Shown in pieces: positions 54,000 through 63,953 of a stretch of DNA of 64,000 bases; positions within the stretch are counted from its first letter, which is position 1; each line of letters begins with the position of its first letter. The notes under the pieces are model-generated. The model had not been told where the DNA came from. It worked only from the letters and a program-made list of their open reading frames with translations, and ran no database searches. This DNA is from Barthelona sp. PCE (taxonomy: Eukaryota; Metamonada: BaSk clade), in the NCBI GenBank assembly GCA_040285745.1, contig JAUFOR010000003.1, forward strand, positions 1,178,001 through 1,242,000. Direction: 5' to 3'. The translations under genes and the position numbers were made by a program.

Positions 54000-56102
54000 A
54001 TGTCAGAACATGCATCGTCTCCGATAAAGACCGTAGGGCAACGAAAAAGAAGACGTAGGGCACGTGCGAAACTTACACAATTCTACCATGGTGAGGCGTC
54101 GACTGAGGATATGTTGAACATCGATGAAGCCACATTCGATCCCACGGTGTACCTTGAACACACGTTAAAGGGTAAGGGAGTCCGAGATTTGGTACCTTTG
54201 TATCATTCACTTGATCATAGCATTGTTACTCTTCAAACCGATCTGAAAACCCTTGTACACGATAACTTTGACAAGTTCCTTGAGGCATCAAAAGTTGTTG
54301 AGACTCTTCAAAGCGAGGTAAACATCATAGGAGCTGAAGCTAAAGATTTAATGAGTAATGTCGAGCATTTGGGCGAGCTGAGCATGCGAAAGAAAACCAG
54401 ATTCACCGATCGTGTGAGTGAGTACCGAAAGAACCTTGATCTACGCACATTTTTCATCAAATTCAAATACATTTTTGATTTCCCCTTAAAACTTAATCTT
54501 TTTATTGAACAAACGGCATACCATGATGCACTGAAATTGTGTCTTGAAATGAAAGACATTATAGCATTAAAGGAATTTGGTAATGTGAAGAAATCTGCCA
54601 TGCCAAGTATCACAAACTTAAAAAGAATTATTTTAGATCGACTTCAGACACAGAAGCTTAGTCATCCCGATGCGCTTGACCTGGCCACCGATTTATATCG
54701 ACTGGATGATGCCCAGGCTGCGGAAATTCAAGAATCTTGGAGAATTGGTCGAGAATCTTCATTGTCTTCACGATTATTATCAAATGATACTTTGGATAAG
54801 TATGATATGTGTGTTTCGTTTTATAATACATGTTATTTTGAGCATGTAATTGATTTAATGAACTTTGTTCCAACATTTTTCGAAATTGATGGAAAACTAG
54901 AATTAATAACAACAAAAGTTCGCTTTTTTTTTGAGTTAATCAGTACAAATTATGAAGTCACCGTTACCGACAATCCTATAGATATAGCTCACGGTCTTGT
55001 TTTAATTGGGAACTTATTAAACAGATTTCCTAAAGATTCAGCAGAGTTCATTCAACCAATATTTAAACAGTATGTGGATGAGACTGTGCGCAATCTTCTT
55101 TCGATCACGTTCCATAACTTTGACTTTGAGTTTGATCTGAACAGTATTGAAGGTGAGACGGTTAAGGATGTATGGAAGAAAGAGGCTGATCGTTTCTCTT
55201 TCACGGTCAAAAAGAACATCATGTATGTTCTACCAGTTATTTTTCTCAATATCCCAATGCTTGAAGATTGTGATTTGCGATCAGTTTATTCGAATGTTTT
55301 GTTAGGTCATACTTCATTTGTGCTCAACATGTTTCTATTTGATAAATCCGTAAAAGCTACCCCACTTTCTCAAGCGCGTCTCTTTCACACTTTTTCTGTC
55401 AGCGGATTATCGTATCTTGCTATGTTATTCAAGGAAGTATTTGGTGATGACTTTGAACAATTATTTAACGCTAAGCACTGGCAGACACTATTGGAGAATA
55501 GAATAGTTGAAATATTATCATCAGCTATTGAAGCACAACAGAAGAAAATCAAGAGATTCCTCAACAAATTCCACAGTGAAGTAAGTCAAGTAAGTGTTGG
55601 TTGTGAATTTATTTGTGATACATTGGGTGAGTGGATGTCAACAGTGACATCAGTACTCCCTATTAACCCCAGTTCAATAGTTTCAGAGAATGTTGGCTTT
55701 TACGAGTTGGATTTGCAGACATTAACCGAAGAGTTTGATGACTTTGAGTTTGATTTCAGTATTCAATCAACGGAGTACCTTAACATCTTACAAGCATATG
55801 ACAATCAGCCAATCAAACTTGATTCCAACTTGATAATTGAGAAAGTATTCTTTTACACGGTTAATGAGCTTTTAGAACGTGTCAGTGCATCAGGTGCTGA
55901 AACAGCCGATGGATTCTTAGTGAACATGCATTATTTAAGATTATCGAGCATATCTCTGTTACCCGATTCTATCATGACCATGCTGAACAAGTTTTATAAC
56001 ATGGTGATTGGAAAAATGCTTCTCAAAATAGATTACAATGGACTAAAGGATCTTATTACATCAACTGAAATTGAAGAAATTTGCGATTTGAAAAAAATGT
56101 AA
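54000..56102 (+). CDS. VPS51-like tethering-complex subunit (GARP/EARP; possibly exocyst or COG type)
   Basis: The start is ATG at 54000 (MSEHASSP). Residues about 40-130 follow the Vps51/Exo84/Sec5 N-terminal pattern: FDPTVYLEHTLKGKGV, then LKTLVHDNFDKFLEASKVVE, comparable to VYENYNKFISATDTIRKM of VPS51, and a coiled-coil helix. The next segment (FIFDFPLKLNLFIEQTAYHDALKLCL) matches the LPxRLxxLIxxxxYxxALxxY region of these tethers. The remaining 450 residues are helical rods, as in the CATCHR fold. Its 700 residues are close to VPS51 size. VPS51 serves endosome-to-Golgi retrograde traffic. The assignment within CATCHR tethers is uncertain. The stop is 3 nt from that of the convergent gene. 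Confidence 0.68.
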   Translation: MSEHASSPIKTVGQRKRRRRARAKLTQFYHGEASTEDMLNIDEATFDPTVYLEHTLKGKGVRDLVPLYHSLDHSIVTLQTDLKTLVHDNFDKFLEASKVVETLQSEVNIIGAEAKDLMSNVEHLGELSMRKKTRFTDRVSEYRKNLDLRTFFIKFKYIFDFPLKLNLFIEQTAYHDALKLCLEMKDIIALKEFGNVKKSAMPSITNLKRIILDRLQTQKLSHPDALDLATDLYRLDDAQAAEIQESWRIGRESSLSSRLLSNDTLDKYDMCVSFYNTCYFEHVIDLMNFVPTFFEIDGKLELITTKVRFFFELISTNYEVTVTDNPIDIAHGLVLIGNLLNRFPKDSAEFIQPIFKQYVDETVRNLLSITFHNFDFEFDLNSIEGETVKDVWKKEADRFSFTVKKNIMYVLPVIFLNIPMLEDCDLRSVYSNVLLGHTSFVLNMFLFDKSVKATPLSQARLFHTFSVSGLSYLAMLFKEVFGDDFEQLFNAKHWQTLLENRIVEILSSAIEAQQKKIKRFLNKFHSEVSQVSVGCEFICDTLGEWMSTVTSVLPINPSSIVSENVGFYELDLQTLTEEFDDFEFDFSIQSTEYLNILQAYDNQPIKLDSNLIIEKVFFYTVNELLERVSASGAETADGFLVNMHYLRLSSISLLPDSIMTMLNKFYNMVIGKMLLKIDYNGLKDLITSTEIEEICDLKKM

Positions 56103-56105
56103 GAT

Positions 56106-57872
56106 TTATGATCGTCGATCCAGTTCCTCTATCAAAAATTTAGAAGCGTATGTCATGATATCGAAGCAGCTGTTTCTGTATAGTTCTACTTGAGCTTTTG
56201 TGGGCGGGTTTATGACTCTATAAATAGGAACATTGAATAGTATATCAAGAAAATAATGGATGTAGTAAGTGTAATTCTTTAGCAATAATCGTAGCGCACG
56301 GATAGTACCTGGCGTATCCCTTCTATAAGATCGATTCTGTCTAAATTCCTTTATCTTCTTTAGAAAATCATATATACTTGAAATAAAACCGAAATGTTCA
56401 CCAATATTAACAATTGTAGGTGCAAAATCTGCTATTTCAGGTGGTTCATCAACTTCTTCTTCCTCTTCTTCCTCTTCTTCACTATCATAATCATCATAAT
56501 CGTCATAAGGATCATACTCTGATTCTATATTGTTTTCTGCATCACTGATAACCTCTAGATCAACGAGTTTGTTTGGGGGACTATGTGATACGTCAATTAA
56601 TGAATCTAAGACCATATCGACATCTTTTAGAGCAGTTCTCGTTGGAGGAAGTGTGAATGATCTCATCAGGCGTGGGATTGGTAACCCAAATCGAGGATCC
56701 TTTCTTCTCTTAATATTAAGGCGTTTCACTGCAACGTCATCAACCTCTTTCTTCCTTCTGTTTTTGCATATCGAGCATTGGCACTGCCTATCTTTTGATC
56801 GATACCTGAGATGTTTCATCTTTGCTTGTGGCCGTTTAGAACACTTGAGCACTAAATGATAGAATTTCACAGCGAAACTTGCCAATAAACTAAATTCAAA
56901 GACAAAATCAACTAATGCATCGAGTTTATAGTACTTGTCAACCAAAGGGTAGTGTAAGACATGTAGAAATACGAGATTAAACACACGCTGGATACCTATC
57001 TTAGCAAAATCCATATCTCCATCACTATATTTGAAGAAGCTTTTCAATCCCTTCTTTGGACGTTTCAATAAAGTTTTATAAACTTGATATACCTTTTTTG
57101 ACACCTGAGCAACTGGTACAAAAAGTGGAATAGGCATATCTGTCTCAATAAATGCACCAATAAAACTGGTTTTTCTAGCAATTAAGTCCATTCGTTGCGG
57201 TTCTAATTCGTAAAAAGCACGCGTTAGCATCTCGTTAGCAAGCGTTGTGAGGCGCTCTTCATGATGTAAAGCAGCAATTTGCATAAAAGAATCTATAAGT
57301 TTTAATCTTGAATCTTCAATTTTTCCATGATGAAGATACAGAAAAACAAATTGACAGGGATGGTTCCAAAAACGGACTGGCTCACCTCCACTTCCATATC
57401 GAAGAGCATATACAAGAACTCGTAAGCATAAAAAAGGTATTCGAGGATCACGAAAATTCAATTGATTAGAAAAAACACCAATGAAGAAGCTTTCTGATGA
57501 AATAGGAAAAGGATCCAGGTTATCATAATTCTTATGCCCAGAAAAAACGCTTGCTAAAAGCTGAATTGCTGTTATACAATCTTTAGAGTCAAGGTAGGCC
57601 GTATCCGTATCGTTTGGGAATATGACTTTCCATACTTGATCCCTTAGGTGCTTGGCATGCTTGGTTTCAAAACGCGCGCAACTAAAACCGGCTTTAAATA
57701 GCTGATCTTGGTTTAGCCTCCCTATTTTATCCACTATCTCGACGCAGACTTGGTCATTTGTCATAAAAGGTGATAGTATTGGCCCAACAGAGAAATCAAA
57801 GATTTCTGCACGACTTGTAAGTGCAGGATCAGACAATAAATCGACACTAACGGGTTCTGGCTCAATGGTCAT
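56106..57872 (-). CDS. uncharacterised helical protein with acidic tract, 588 aa
   Basis: Not recognised. Residues about 40-350 are helical with hydrophobic repeats (FLCLRVLVYALRYG, LIDSFMQIAALHHEERL, VFNLVFLHVLHYPLV), ARM/HEAT-like. At about 365-380 there is QCQCSICKNRRKKE, a possible metal-binding cluster but too few ligands for a known finger. A basic region leads to an acidic run (DDYDDYDSEEEEEEEEEVDE, about 475-495). The C-terminal ~90 residues are again helical. No signal peptide or clear membrane segment. No family signature seen, so no function is proposed. Confidence 0.7.
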   Translation of the reverse strand: MTIEPEPVSVDLLSDPALTSRAEIFDFSVGPILSPFMTNDQVCVEIVDKIGRLNQDQLFKAGFSCARFETKHAKHLRDQVWKVIFPNDTDTAYLDSKDCITAIQLLASVFSGHKNYDNLDPFPISSESFFIGVFSNQLNFRDPRIPFLCLRVLVYALRYGSGGEPVRFWNHPCQFVFLYLHHGKIEDSRLKLIDSFMQIAALHHEERLTTLANEMLTRAFYELEPQRMDLIARKTSFIGAFIETDMPIPLFVPVAQVSKKVYQVYKTLLKRPKKGLKSFFKYSDGDMDFAKIGIQRVFNLVFLHVLHYPLVDKYYKLDALVDFVFEFSLLASFAVKFYHLVLKCSKRPQAKMKHLRYRSKDRQCQCSICKNRRKKEVDDVAVKRLNIKRRKDPRFGLPIPRLMRSFTLPPTRTALKDVDMVLDSLIDVSHSPPNKLVDLEVISDAENNIESEYDPYDDYDDYDSEEEEEEEEEVDEPPEIADFAPTIVNIGEHFGFISSIYDFLKKIKEFRQNRSYRRDTPGTIRALRLLLKNYTYYIHYFLDILFNVPIYRVINPPTKAQVELYRNSCFDIMTYASKFLIEELDRRS

Positions 57873-57992
57873 ATGTTTTCTAACACATTAGTAAACTATT
57901 TAATGTGGAATAGGATATAAAAATGTTAACATTTTCACAAATTCCAATCAATGTTTTGTTGAGAAAATAGTTTACTAGTTATTAACAAGGGT

Positions 57993-59774
57993 CTAAGCAT
58001 CATTAGTGCATTCATTTTCTGATTTTAAAACACTATCAGTAACGTCCACAACCTTGAATTCCTTTTCATCTTGAATAACAATGTGAATTTCTTCATCAAT
58101 TTTTTCCTTATCCTCTTCCTTATCCTCCTCAGGGTTACATGGATCACGTACCAATGCGGCAAAGATACTGGCAAAGAATAGCAGAACTGCACTAATCAGG
58201 AAAATAATGTTGAAACCAGTTCTGGTATTCAAACCGTTATCATCAGCAGTAGCAGAAAGAATACGTGAAGCAATAACAGGAGCAAGAGAAGCAAAAACAG
58301 AAGAAATAGTATGAATGGCAGCTAATGCAACAGTTTTTGCTTCAAAGTCAAATTGTTCAGTGATTTTTTGAGTTGTAGTAACAACAGCAATAGAAATAGA
58401 AACAAAGATGAAACCTAAGAATAGACCATAGATAAAGAGAACAAATCTAAAATGATTAACTGTCTTACACATTAAAAATCCAAAGTATGATAATGAACAA
58501 CCGAAAATACCACTAGCCATGGATGTCATGGGGTTCAGAGGACGATCCTTGCTCTTCATCATACGTGGAACTACTACAGCACCAATTGGTTGTAATATAA
58601 CATCAAATATGATTGTGAATGCAATTTCCGTTGTCGATGTAATGTTGAACAAATCATTCAACATGAGTGGAAACGCATATATGATATTGAACATACCAAG
58701 TGAGCAAATAGCAATGGCAACCGCTGTTGACATCAAGTTTCTGTTTTTGTAAAGCACTAGAGGGATGATGGGGAACTCTGCCTTTTTTTCGATTTTGTAA
58801 AATATATAAAACAGTAACACCGCGGCAACTAAAGTTAGATATATTAAAGGATGATCAAAAATATCAATAAAAACAGCAAAACCTGTGATTGAGATAAGAA
58901 TAAAGAATAAAGCACTGCCACCTGCAATATCCATGGTCACGCCATCGTTTTTAACAGGGACATGTTCGATGATGAGATAACAAGGTATTAAACAAATTAA
59001 TAATGAGATGCCAACTGAAACGAAACAAGTTCTCCAACCAGCAACATCAATAATAATACCACCAACGATAATACTAATGAAAATACCAACAGAAAATGTA
59101 ATCTCAAGGATACCCAAGACCATCTCAATTTTTGATTTGGGAAAGATAGAAACTGATATACTCATTAAAAGAACAAAAGAAGCAACGCCTACAGCTGATA
59201 ATGATCTAAAAATAATGACTAGAATTAGATTATCAAGGAATCCAGCTATAATATTAAATACTGCGTAGTAACCAAGTAGGAAAATTACACCTTCTTTCAA
59301 TCCTCCAATCTGTTCAAAATATGCACTAACAACTGTTTGGGTAGCTGCATTCACCATGAGGAACACAGCGAGGAGCAATGAGTATACAGTTGAGCTGTAA
59401 TTGGGAAAGTCTTCCTCAAATTTCGGGAGTGCAGGGGCTACACTGGTTTCTAGAGTCATCATACACAGACTGAGCAGGAGGAAAAGGCCTAAGATTAAGT
59501 AGTGCCTCCTCTCCAAGCCTTCTTCTGACTCAGCTTCTGACTCGTTATCAGAGTTGGTCAAAGTATTTGAAACTTTCGAAGTTGAATTTTCTGGTTTATG
59601 ATCCGACTCTACATCAGAGGTTGTTGCTTGTGCATTACTCATCACATTTGAATCAGTAGTCTCTGCTTCTAAATCAGAGTTATGTTGTTCTGTATCTATA
59701 GTATCTTCAGTAAGTGTACTGTGGTCAACCACAGTAGGAGGTTCGTCAGAAACACCGAACTGTTCTATGCTCAT
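57993..59774 (-). CDS. major facilitator superfamily transporter, DHA2-like
   Basis: The first ~85 residues are hydrophilic and acidic (SDNESEAESEEG) and presumably cytosolic. From about residue 90 there are about 12-14 membrane helices: YLILGLFLLLSLCMMTLETS, VYSLLLAVFLMVNAATQTVV, GVIFLLGYYAVFNIIAGFL and so on. The segment LGILEITFSVGIFISIIVGG followed by AGWRTCFVSVGI matches motif C of the drug:H+ antiporter DHA2 group (GLGPLLGG...WRWIF). The C-terminal tail is charged (EEDKEEDKEKIDEE). Substrate unknown; DHA2 proteins export drugs, amino acids or siderophores. TCCCTTTTCAC ends 5 nt before the ATG. Confidence 0.9.
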   Translation of the reverse strand: MSIEQFGVSDEPPTVVDHSTLTEDTIDTEQHNSDLEAETTDSNVMSNAQATTSDVESDHKPENSTSKVSNTLTNSDNESEAESEEGLERRHYLILGLFLLLSLCMMTLETSVAPALPKFEEDFPNYSSTVYSLLLAVFLMVNAATQTVVSAYFEQIGGLKEGVIFLLGYYAVFNIIAGFLDNLILVIIFRSLSAVGVASFVLLMSISVSIFPKSKIEMVLGILEITFSVGIFISIIVGGIIIDVAGWRTCFVSVGISLLICLIPCYLIIEHVPVKNDGVTMDIAGGSALFFILISITGFAVFIDIFDHPLIYLTLVAAVLLFYIFYKIEKKAEFPIIPLVLYKNRNLMSTAVAIAICSLGMFNIIYAFPLMLNDLFNITSTTEIAFTIIFDVILQPIGAVVVPRMMKSKDRPLNPMTSMASGIFGCSLSYFGFLMCKTVNHFRFVLFIYGLFLGFIFVSISIAVVTTTQKITEQFDFEAKTVALAAIHTISSVFASLAPVIASRILSATADDNGLNTRTGFNIIFLISAVLLFFASIFAALVRDPCNPEEDKEEDKEKIDEEIHIVIQDEKEFKVVDVTDSVLKSENECTNDA

Positions 59775-59922
59775 CGTGAAAAGGGAGATAGTTGTAGTTG
59801 AGCCTTAACCAGGGCTGTTGCAAATAGATAGGAAATTTTGTATTGGAAATCGGACTAAATTGATCGTAGGACCCAGTAAAAATGTGTTAAACTGTCATAT
59901 ATACAAGAAATAGTGAACAACA

Positions 59923-60060
59923 ATGTTTTTTTTGTATGAGCTATGTATTGGGGACGATTCTACGGTTATGGGCATGTTGCACAATGTATATGATAGAAAA
60001 GTGTATAAGAAGTGTCTTATTCAAGGTCATATGGAAAGCTTTGTGCCGGTAATTTTCTGA
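59923..60060 (+). CDS. possible small ORF, 45 codons
   Basis: ATG-initiated frame with balanced residues: IGDDSTVMGMLHNVYDRKVY, ending MESFVPVIF. It reads more like protein than most AT-rich spacer frames and has no sequence match I recognise. It may be a micropeptide, an upstream ORF of CFAP57 or an exon. No dedicated promoter evidence. Confidence 0.25.
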   Translation: MFFLYELCIGDDSTVMGMLHNVYDRKVYKKCLIQGHMESFVPVIF

Positions 60061-60190
60061 CTCTATTTCATCGCATATAAATGTCAGCCACATGTTTTTA
60101 TGTACTATTATACTGTCTTAATCCTGCCCAATTATATATTATACGATGTAGTTACAAAAAAAAATTGTTTTGAGTTGTTAACACTTCTAT

Positions 60191-60200
60191 TACCCTTTTA
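60191..60200 (+). promoter_or_regulatory. candidate WCCCTTW promoter element, CFAP57
   Basis: TACCCTTTTA lies 36 nt before the CFAP57 ATG. It matches the recurrent element listed in the findings; function inferred from position and recurrence. Confidence 0.35.
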
Positions 60201-60235
60201 CACCGCTTAACCCCGTTAAACGTGATACATTTGCT

Positions 60236-63200
60236 ATGAGCCTCCCCGTTAAGCTCTCCAAAGTGCACGGCTTTGATGGTTCCGTATCAAATGGTTTCTG
60301 TAAGCTCGATATAGAGACACATGTGGCTACCACAGGAGGAAGAATAGTATTTTCAGATTCAACCAAATCGCGAGAACATGATATTGTAACGTTAAATGAT
60401 TATGTCACAGGTATTCAGTCAATGGATGCTTCTAGCAATCACAGATACCTTGCAATCGGCTTTAGGACCCAGCAGCCGAATACAGAGCAAGAAATTTGTC
60501 AGATTGCACTCATTTTCGTACCCAAAAAAGAGCTTGTCAGGGTATACACCATTCCTAAAGCATTTCAAGATGCAAAAATCAAGCGCGTGGCGTTCAGCCC
60601 ATGCTCAATGTACATATTTACTTTATTTGAGCATCCATCCAATTCAATTATAGTTTTTCACAGAGAGTCTTCAGATCATGTGTATGTTTTGGGTAATATC
60701 TCAACTGAAGGCATCAATGACATTGCATTCAACAAGAGTCCAGACCAGAAACTCACAGTTGTTGGTGATAAAGGAACATTTTTTAGTTTTGATTGGAAGG
60801 ATACTTCAAGTCGTCCAGATTTCATTCCTGATTCGTTTAATAACAATATTCAGGACGCATTCAACTGCTGTTGCTACCTTAGTCCATCTTATTTATGTAT
60901 AGGTTCGAGATCAAGACTTTTGTTCATTCGTGCTGGTCAAATAGAGGAAGAAATTTCCAACGGTCCTTTTTCTGATCAAGATATTGTCGCTGTGGATTTC
61001 ATTGATAATAACCTGATTGTAGTCACGTCCAATGGTGTGATCTATCGTTTCATGAACAAACAGCCCGAAGCCCAGTTACTGGAATTCAAACATTTTGGGC
61101 TCGTTGCTTTCAGTGGAATTGCAAAGACTGATGATGCACGTATCACTGGTTTTAACATACTTGATGCCGATTTCAAGCATACGTATGTCAGTACCACTGA
61201 TAATCAACTTGTCGTTGCAGATTTATCGGAAAACGTTACGTTAGAGGATATCCCATTCCATGAACGTGAGCGTTTTGATGTTTCTCCACTCATTGCCATT
61301 GAGATGGACCTTGAAAAACCAAAACTTCCAATCGCTACTGCACTTCACTCTGTTTATCATATGAATGACGTTGTTGATGTGGCATCATGTTCACGGCGTG
61401 GTATTATCGTAACTGTCGGCCAAGACAGGCGCCTATCGGTGTATAACTACATTAGTGGTGAACAACTCATGACTACTCTCCTGAGCGGGCTTCCGATTTC
61501 ATGTTCCCTTCATCCAACAGGCCATTATATCATCATAGGCTTCAACGATCGCGTGAAGGTGTTTGAGATATTGTTAAGTGGTCTCAACTGTATTTTCGAA
61601 TTGGCGTTCAAGAAAGTTCAATCTGTTGAGCTCAGTCATGGTGGTCATCTTTTGGCTGTCACACAGGGTACAACGATATCTCTGTTCAACTTCTACAGTC
61701 AAGCACTTGTTGGTGATCTTCGTGGTCATACGGGCCGTGTTGTATGCTTAAAATGGAGTTCTGATGATTCACTTCTTTTTTCAACAGGATTAGACGGTTC
61801 TCTGTACGCATGGGATGTGCGTAAGTTGACCCGCGTCTTGGAGTATTTAAGCAAAGCCAGCCATTGTACCCACATTAAGTCACTAAATGATAATTCAAAT
61901 TTATTCGTTGCATCAAGTCATCATTCCATTCGTCAGTTGTTTAATTTCAACGTTGTCAACGAAATCGACTTATTTACAAAGATTACTGCACTAGGATTAT
62001 TGGAGACGCATTTGTTAGTAGGTCGTGCAGATGGAACCCTCTTACTTTATTCATTACCACTGAACTCAAAGACTCAAGTCGTCCCCCAGACTATGGCCCT
62101 TTCGATGGCTGCAATTATCGAGATTACATATGTTAAGGATTATAACATTGTTATTGTAACGGATGAGAGGGGAACAATGTGGTTTTTGGAGCTTACAAGT
62201 ATTGCAGTCACCAAGTCTGTTGAAGCATTGCCTGATGAAATATTAATGCATCATGATGAGTTGATAGATATGACTAGCAAAATCCAGGAACTTACACGTA
62301 AAATAGAGAACAGAAAGACGGCAAATGCTTATGAGTTACGTAATTTACAGGACGAGAAGGAGGTTGATATCACAAAGATGAAGGAGAATCTTGAGGAAGA
62401 GATATTTGTCGTTCAACGGGAGATCAAGCAAATATTAGACACATATGAAGAACGTAGAGAATATTGGGACAGAGAACTGAACACCCTCAACGAGGATCAT
62501 CAGCTGGCGTTGGAGCGTTTACGTTCGTCATTTGATGAACTGTGGACAGAGAGCACCAAACGCGCTGATTCGTTGAAAGATGAGATTGGTAGTCTAAAGA
62601 TTCACTATGAGCAGGAGCAGCAGCGTCTTATTGAAGGGCATGAGAAGACCATGCGAGACATGAGGGACGAGTATGAGTTGCAGTTGAGAGAGGACTTACT
62701 GTTCCAAGAGAAGTTTGTCGACGATAAGACAATGGAAGAGAATGCATACGTCGAAGCGTTGAATCAAATTAACGATGATAGTGAGATTGAATATCAACGT
62801 ATCAGAAAGAGTCTTGATGAGAGTTTATCTGAGAAGAAGGAACAACTTTCAAGATTGAAGGCGGAGAACTCAATGCAAAAGAAGAAGAAGAAGCATTCAG
62901 AGAAGACACTGTTGAGCCAACAATCTGATATTGAAAATATGAAGACACAGAAACACAAGCTGAATAATCAAATATTGCAACAAAAGAAGGAGAACGAGAA
63001 GCTATCTAAACAAATTGAGGAATATAACGAGCTTATCCAGCAGAAGGAGACAAAAATCTATGATTTGAAGAGAAAGAACCAGACGTTGGAGAAGCATAAG
63101 TTTGTTTTGGATTTCAAAATTAAGAACTTGAAGAAGGAGATTGACCCTAAAATTCAAGAAATTGAAAAGATGAAGAACATCATCCTTAATATCAACCAGG

Positions 63201-63916
63201 ACCTTGAGAAATTCCATTTCAAGAATTTCAAGGTCTTTATCGAGTTAAAGAACATTCTTGATGTGATCAAGAATAAGCACAGTGAGCGTCAGTCGGTGTC
63301 ACAGACCACAAGCTCTCTTGACAAGACATACGACTACATAGTCTTGAAGATCCATCAGTGCAGCGGCTTCTTAGCCAACAATGATAAACTGATGCGCGCT
63401 TTGGAGAGTTTGTTGCATCAATATGAAAGTGAAATTGGTAATGTCATCAAGACGGAAGAACTGGATGATGATGAAAGAATGGGATTGTTAGAACAACAAA
63501 ACCAGGTTGCCTATCTTCGTCGTTCTATTAAATCGTTAGAAACCGACACAGATGTTGAAGAGAAGGATATGAAACAAGTTAATATGCAGATGGTGAATAA
63601 CAACATTGCTCTTATCGGAGAGATTAAGCAACTGCGTGATGAGATCACTAATCTGGAGAATCAGCACAGGTTCCTATCTCTTAATTCAAAGAGTCATGCA
63701 CTTCTTAACATCCTCAAGAAGGAAGTCCCAGACCTGCCAGAGCTTGATGAGAAGTATTGTGCACAGATGGACGATGATATCAAGACGCTTCATGCTGAGA
63801 TCGCCACGTTCCAGGCTTCCATCGACGCGCTCAATGCTTCAGGTCAGTTTATGCTCGCTCAGCAACCTAGAGCGCTCCGCCCCATTTCAAGAGAAGAGCT
63901 TGCACCTCTCCGTTAA
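60236..63916 (+). CDS. CFAP57: cilia- and flagella-associated protein 57 (WDR65)-like
   Basis: CFAP57 is an axonemal protein of the inner-arm/regulatory region, needed for beat control. The 1226-residue length and two-part layout match the family (about 1250). The first ~640 residues are WD-type blades (NHRYLAIGFR, KRVAFSPCSMYIF, DLRGHTGRVVCLKWSSDDS, LFSTGLDGSLYAWDVRKL, VGRADGTLLLYSL). From about 685 to 1200 it is continuous coiled coil (KIQELTRKIENRKTANAYEL, EEEIFVVQREIKQI, YDLKRKNQTLEKHKF) with the NAYELRNLQ-type opening typical of CFAP57. The N-terminal VHGFDGSVSNGF parallels the VFGLRSDVQNNIF opening. TACCCTTTTA is 36 nt upstream. With IFT20 it indicates a motile flagellum. Confidence 0.93.
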   Translation: MSLPVKLSKVHGFDGSVSNGFCKLDIETHVATTGGRIVFSDSTKSREHDIVTLNDYVTGIQSMDASSNHRYLAIGFRTQQPNTEQEICQIALIFVPKKELVRVYTIPKAFQDAKIKRVAFSPCSMYIFTLFEHPSNSIIVFHRESSDHVYVLGNISTEGINDIAFNKSPDQKLTVVGDKGTFFSFDWKDTSSRPDFIPDSFNNNIQDAFNCCCYLSPSYLCIGSRSRLLFIRAGQIEEEISNGPFSDQDIVAVDFIDNNLIVVTSNGVIYRFMNKQPEAQLLEFKHFGLVAFSGIAKTDDARITGFNILDADFKHTYVSTTDNQLVVADLSENVTLEDIPFHERERFDVSPLIAIEMDLEKPKLPIATALHSVYHMNDVVDVASCSRRGIIVTVGQDRRLSVYNYISGEQLMTTLLSGLPISCSLHPTGHYIIIGFNDRVKVFEILLSGLNCIFELAFKKVQSVELSHGGHLLAVTQGTTISLFNFYSQALVGDLRGHTGRVVCLKWSSDDSLLFSTGLDGSLYAWDVRKLTRVLEYLSKASHCTHIKSLNDNSNLFVASSHHSIRQLFNFNVVNEIDLFTKITALGLLETHLLVGRADGTLLLYSLPLNSKTQVVPQTMALSMAAIIEITYVKDYNIVIVTDERGTMWFLELTSIAVTKSVEALPDEILMHHDELIDMTSKIQELTRKIENRKTANAYELRNLQDEKEVDITKMKENLEEEIFVVQREIKQILDTYEERREYWDRELNTLNEDHQLALERLRSSFDELWTESTKRADSLKDEIGSLKIHYEQEQQRLIEGHEKTMRDMRDEYELQLREDLLFQEKFVDDKTMEENAYVEALNQINDDSEIEYQRIRKSLDESLSEKKEQLSRLKAENSMQKKKKKHSEKTLLSQQSDIENMKTQKHKLNNQILQQKKENEKLSKQIEEYNELIQQKETKIYDLKRKNQTLEKHKFVLDFKIKNLKKEIDPKIQEIEKMKNIILNINQDLEKFHFKNFKVFIELKNILDVIKNKHSERQSVSQTTSSLDKTYDYIVLKIHQCSGFLANNDKLMRALESLLHQYESEIGNVIKTEELDDDERMGLLEQQNQVAYLRRSIKSLETDTDVEEKDMKQVNMQMVNNNIALIGEIKQLRDEITNLENQHRFLSLNSKSHALLNILKKEVPDLPELDEKYCAQMDDDIKTLHAEIATFQASIDALNASGQFMLAQQPRALRPISREELAPLR

Positions 63917-63953
63917 TGTAAAGTACCACTTTGTTGTGTTTGTTTTGCAAATT

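Larger units (their letters stand above)
59775..60235. other. 461-nt divergent region, MFS / CFAP57
   Basis: Contains promoters of both genes (CCCTTTT elements at 59779-59786 minus and 60191-60200 plus) and one small open frame (59923-60060) described separately. The remainder is AT-rich with no recognised element. Confidence 0.45.
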
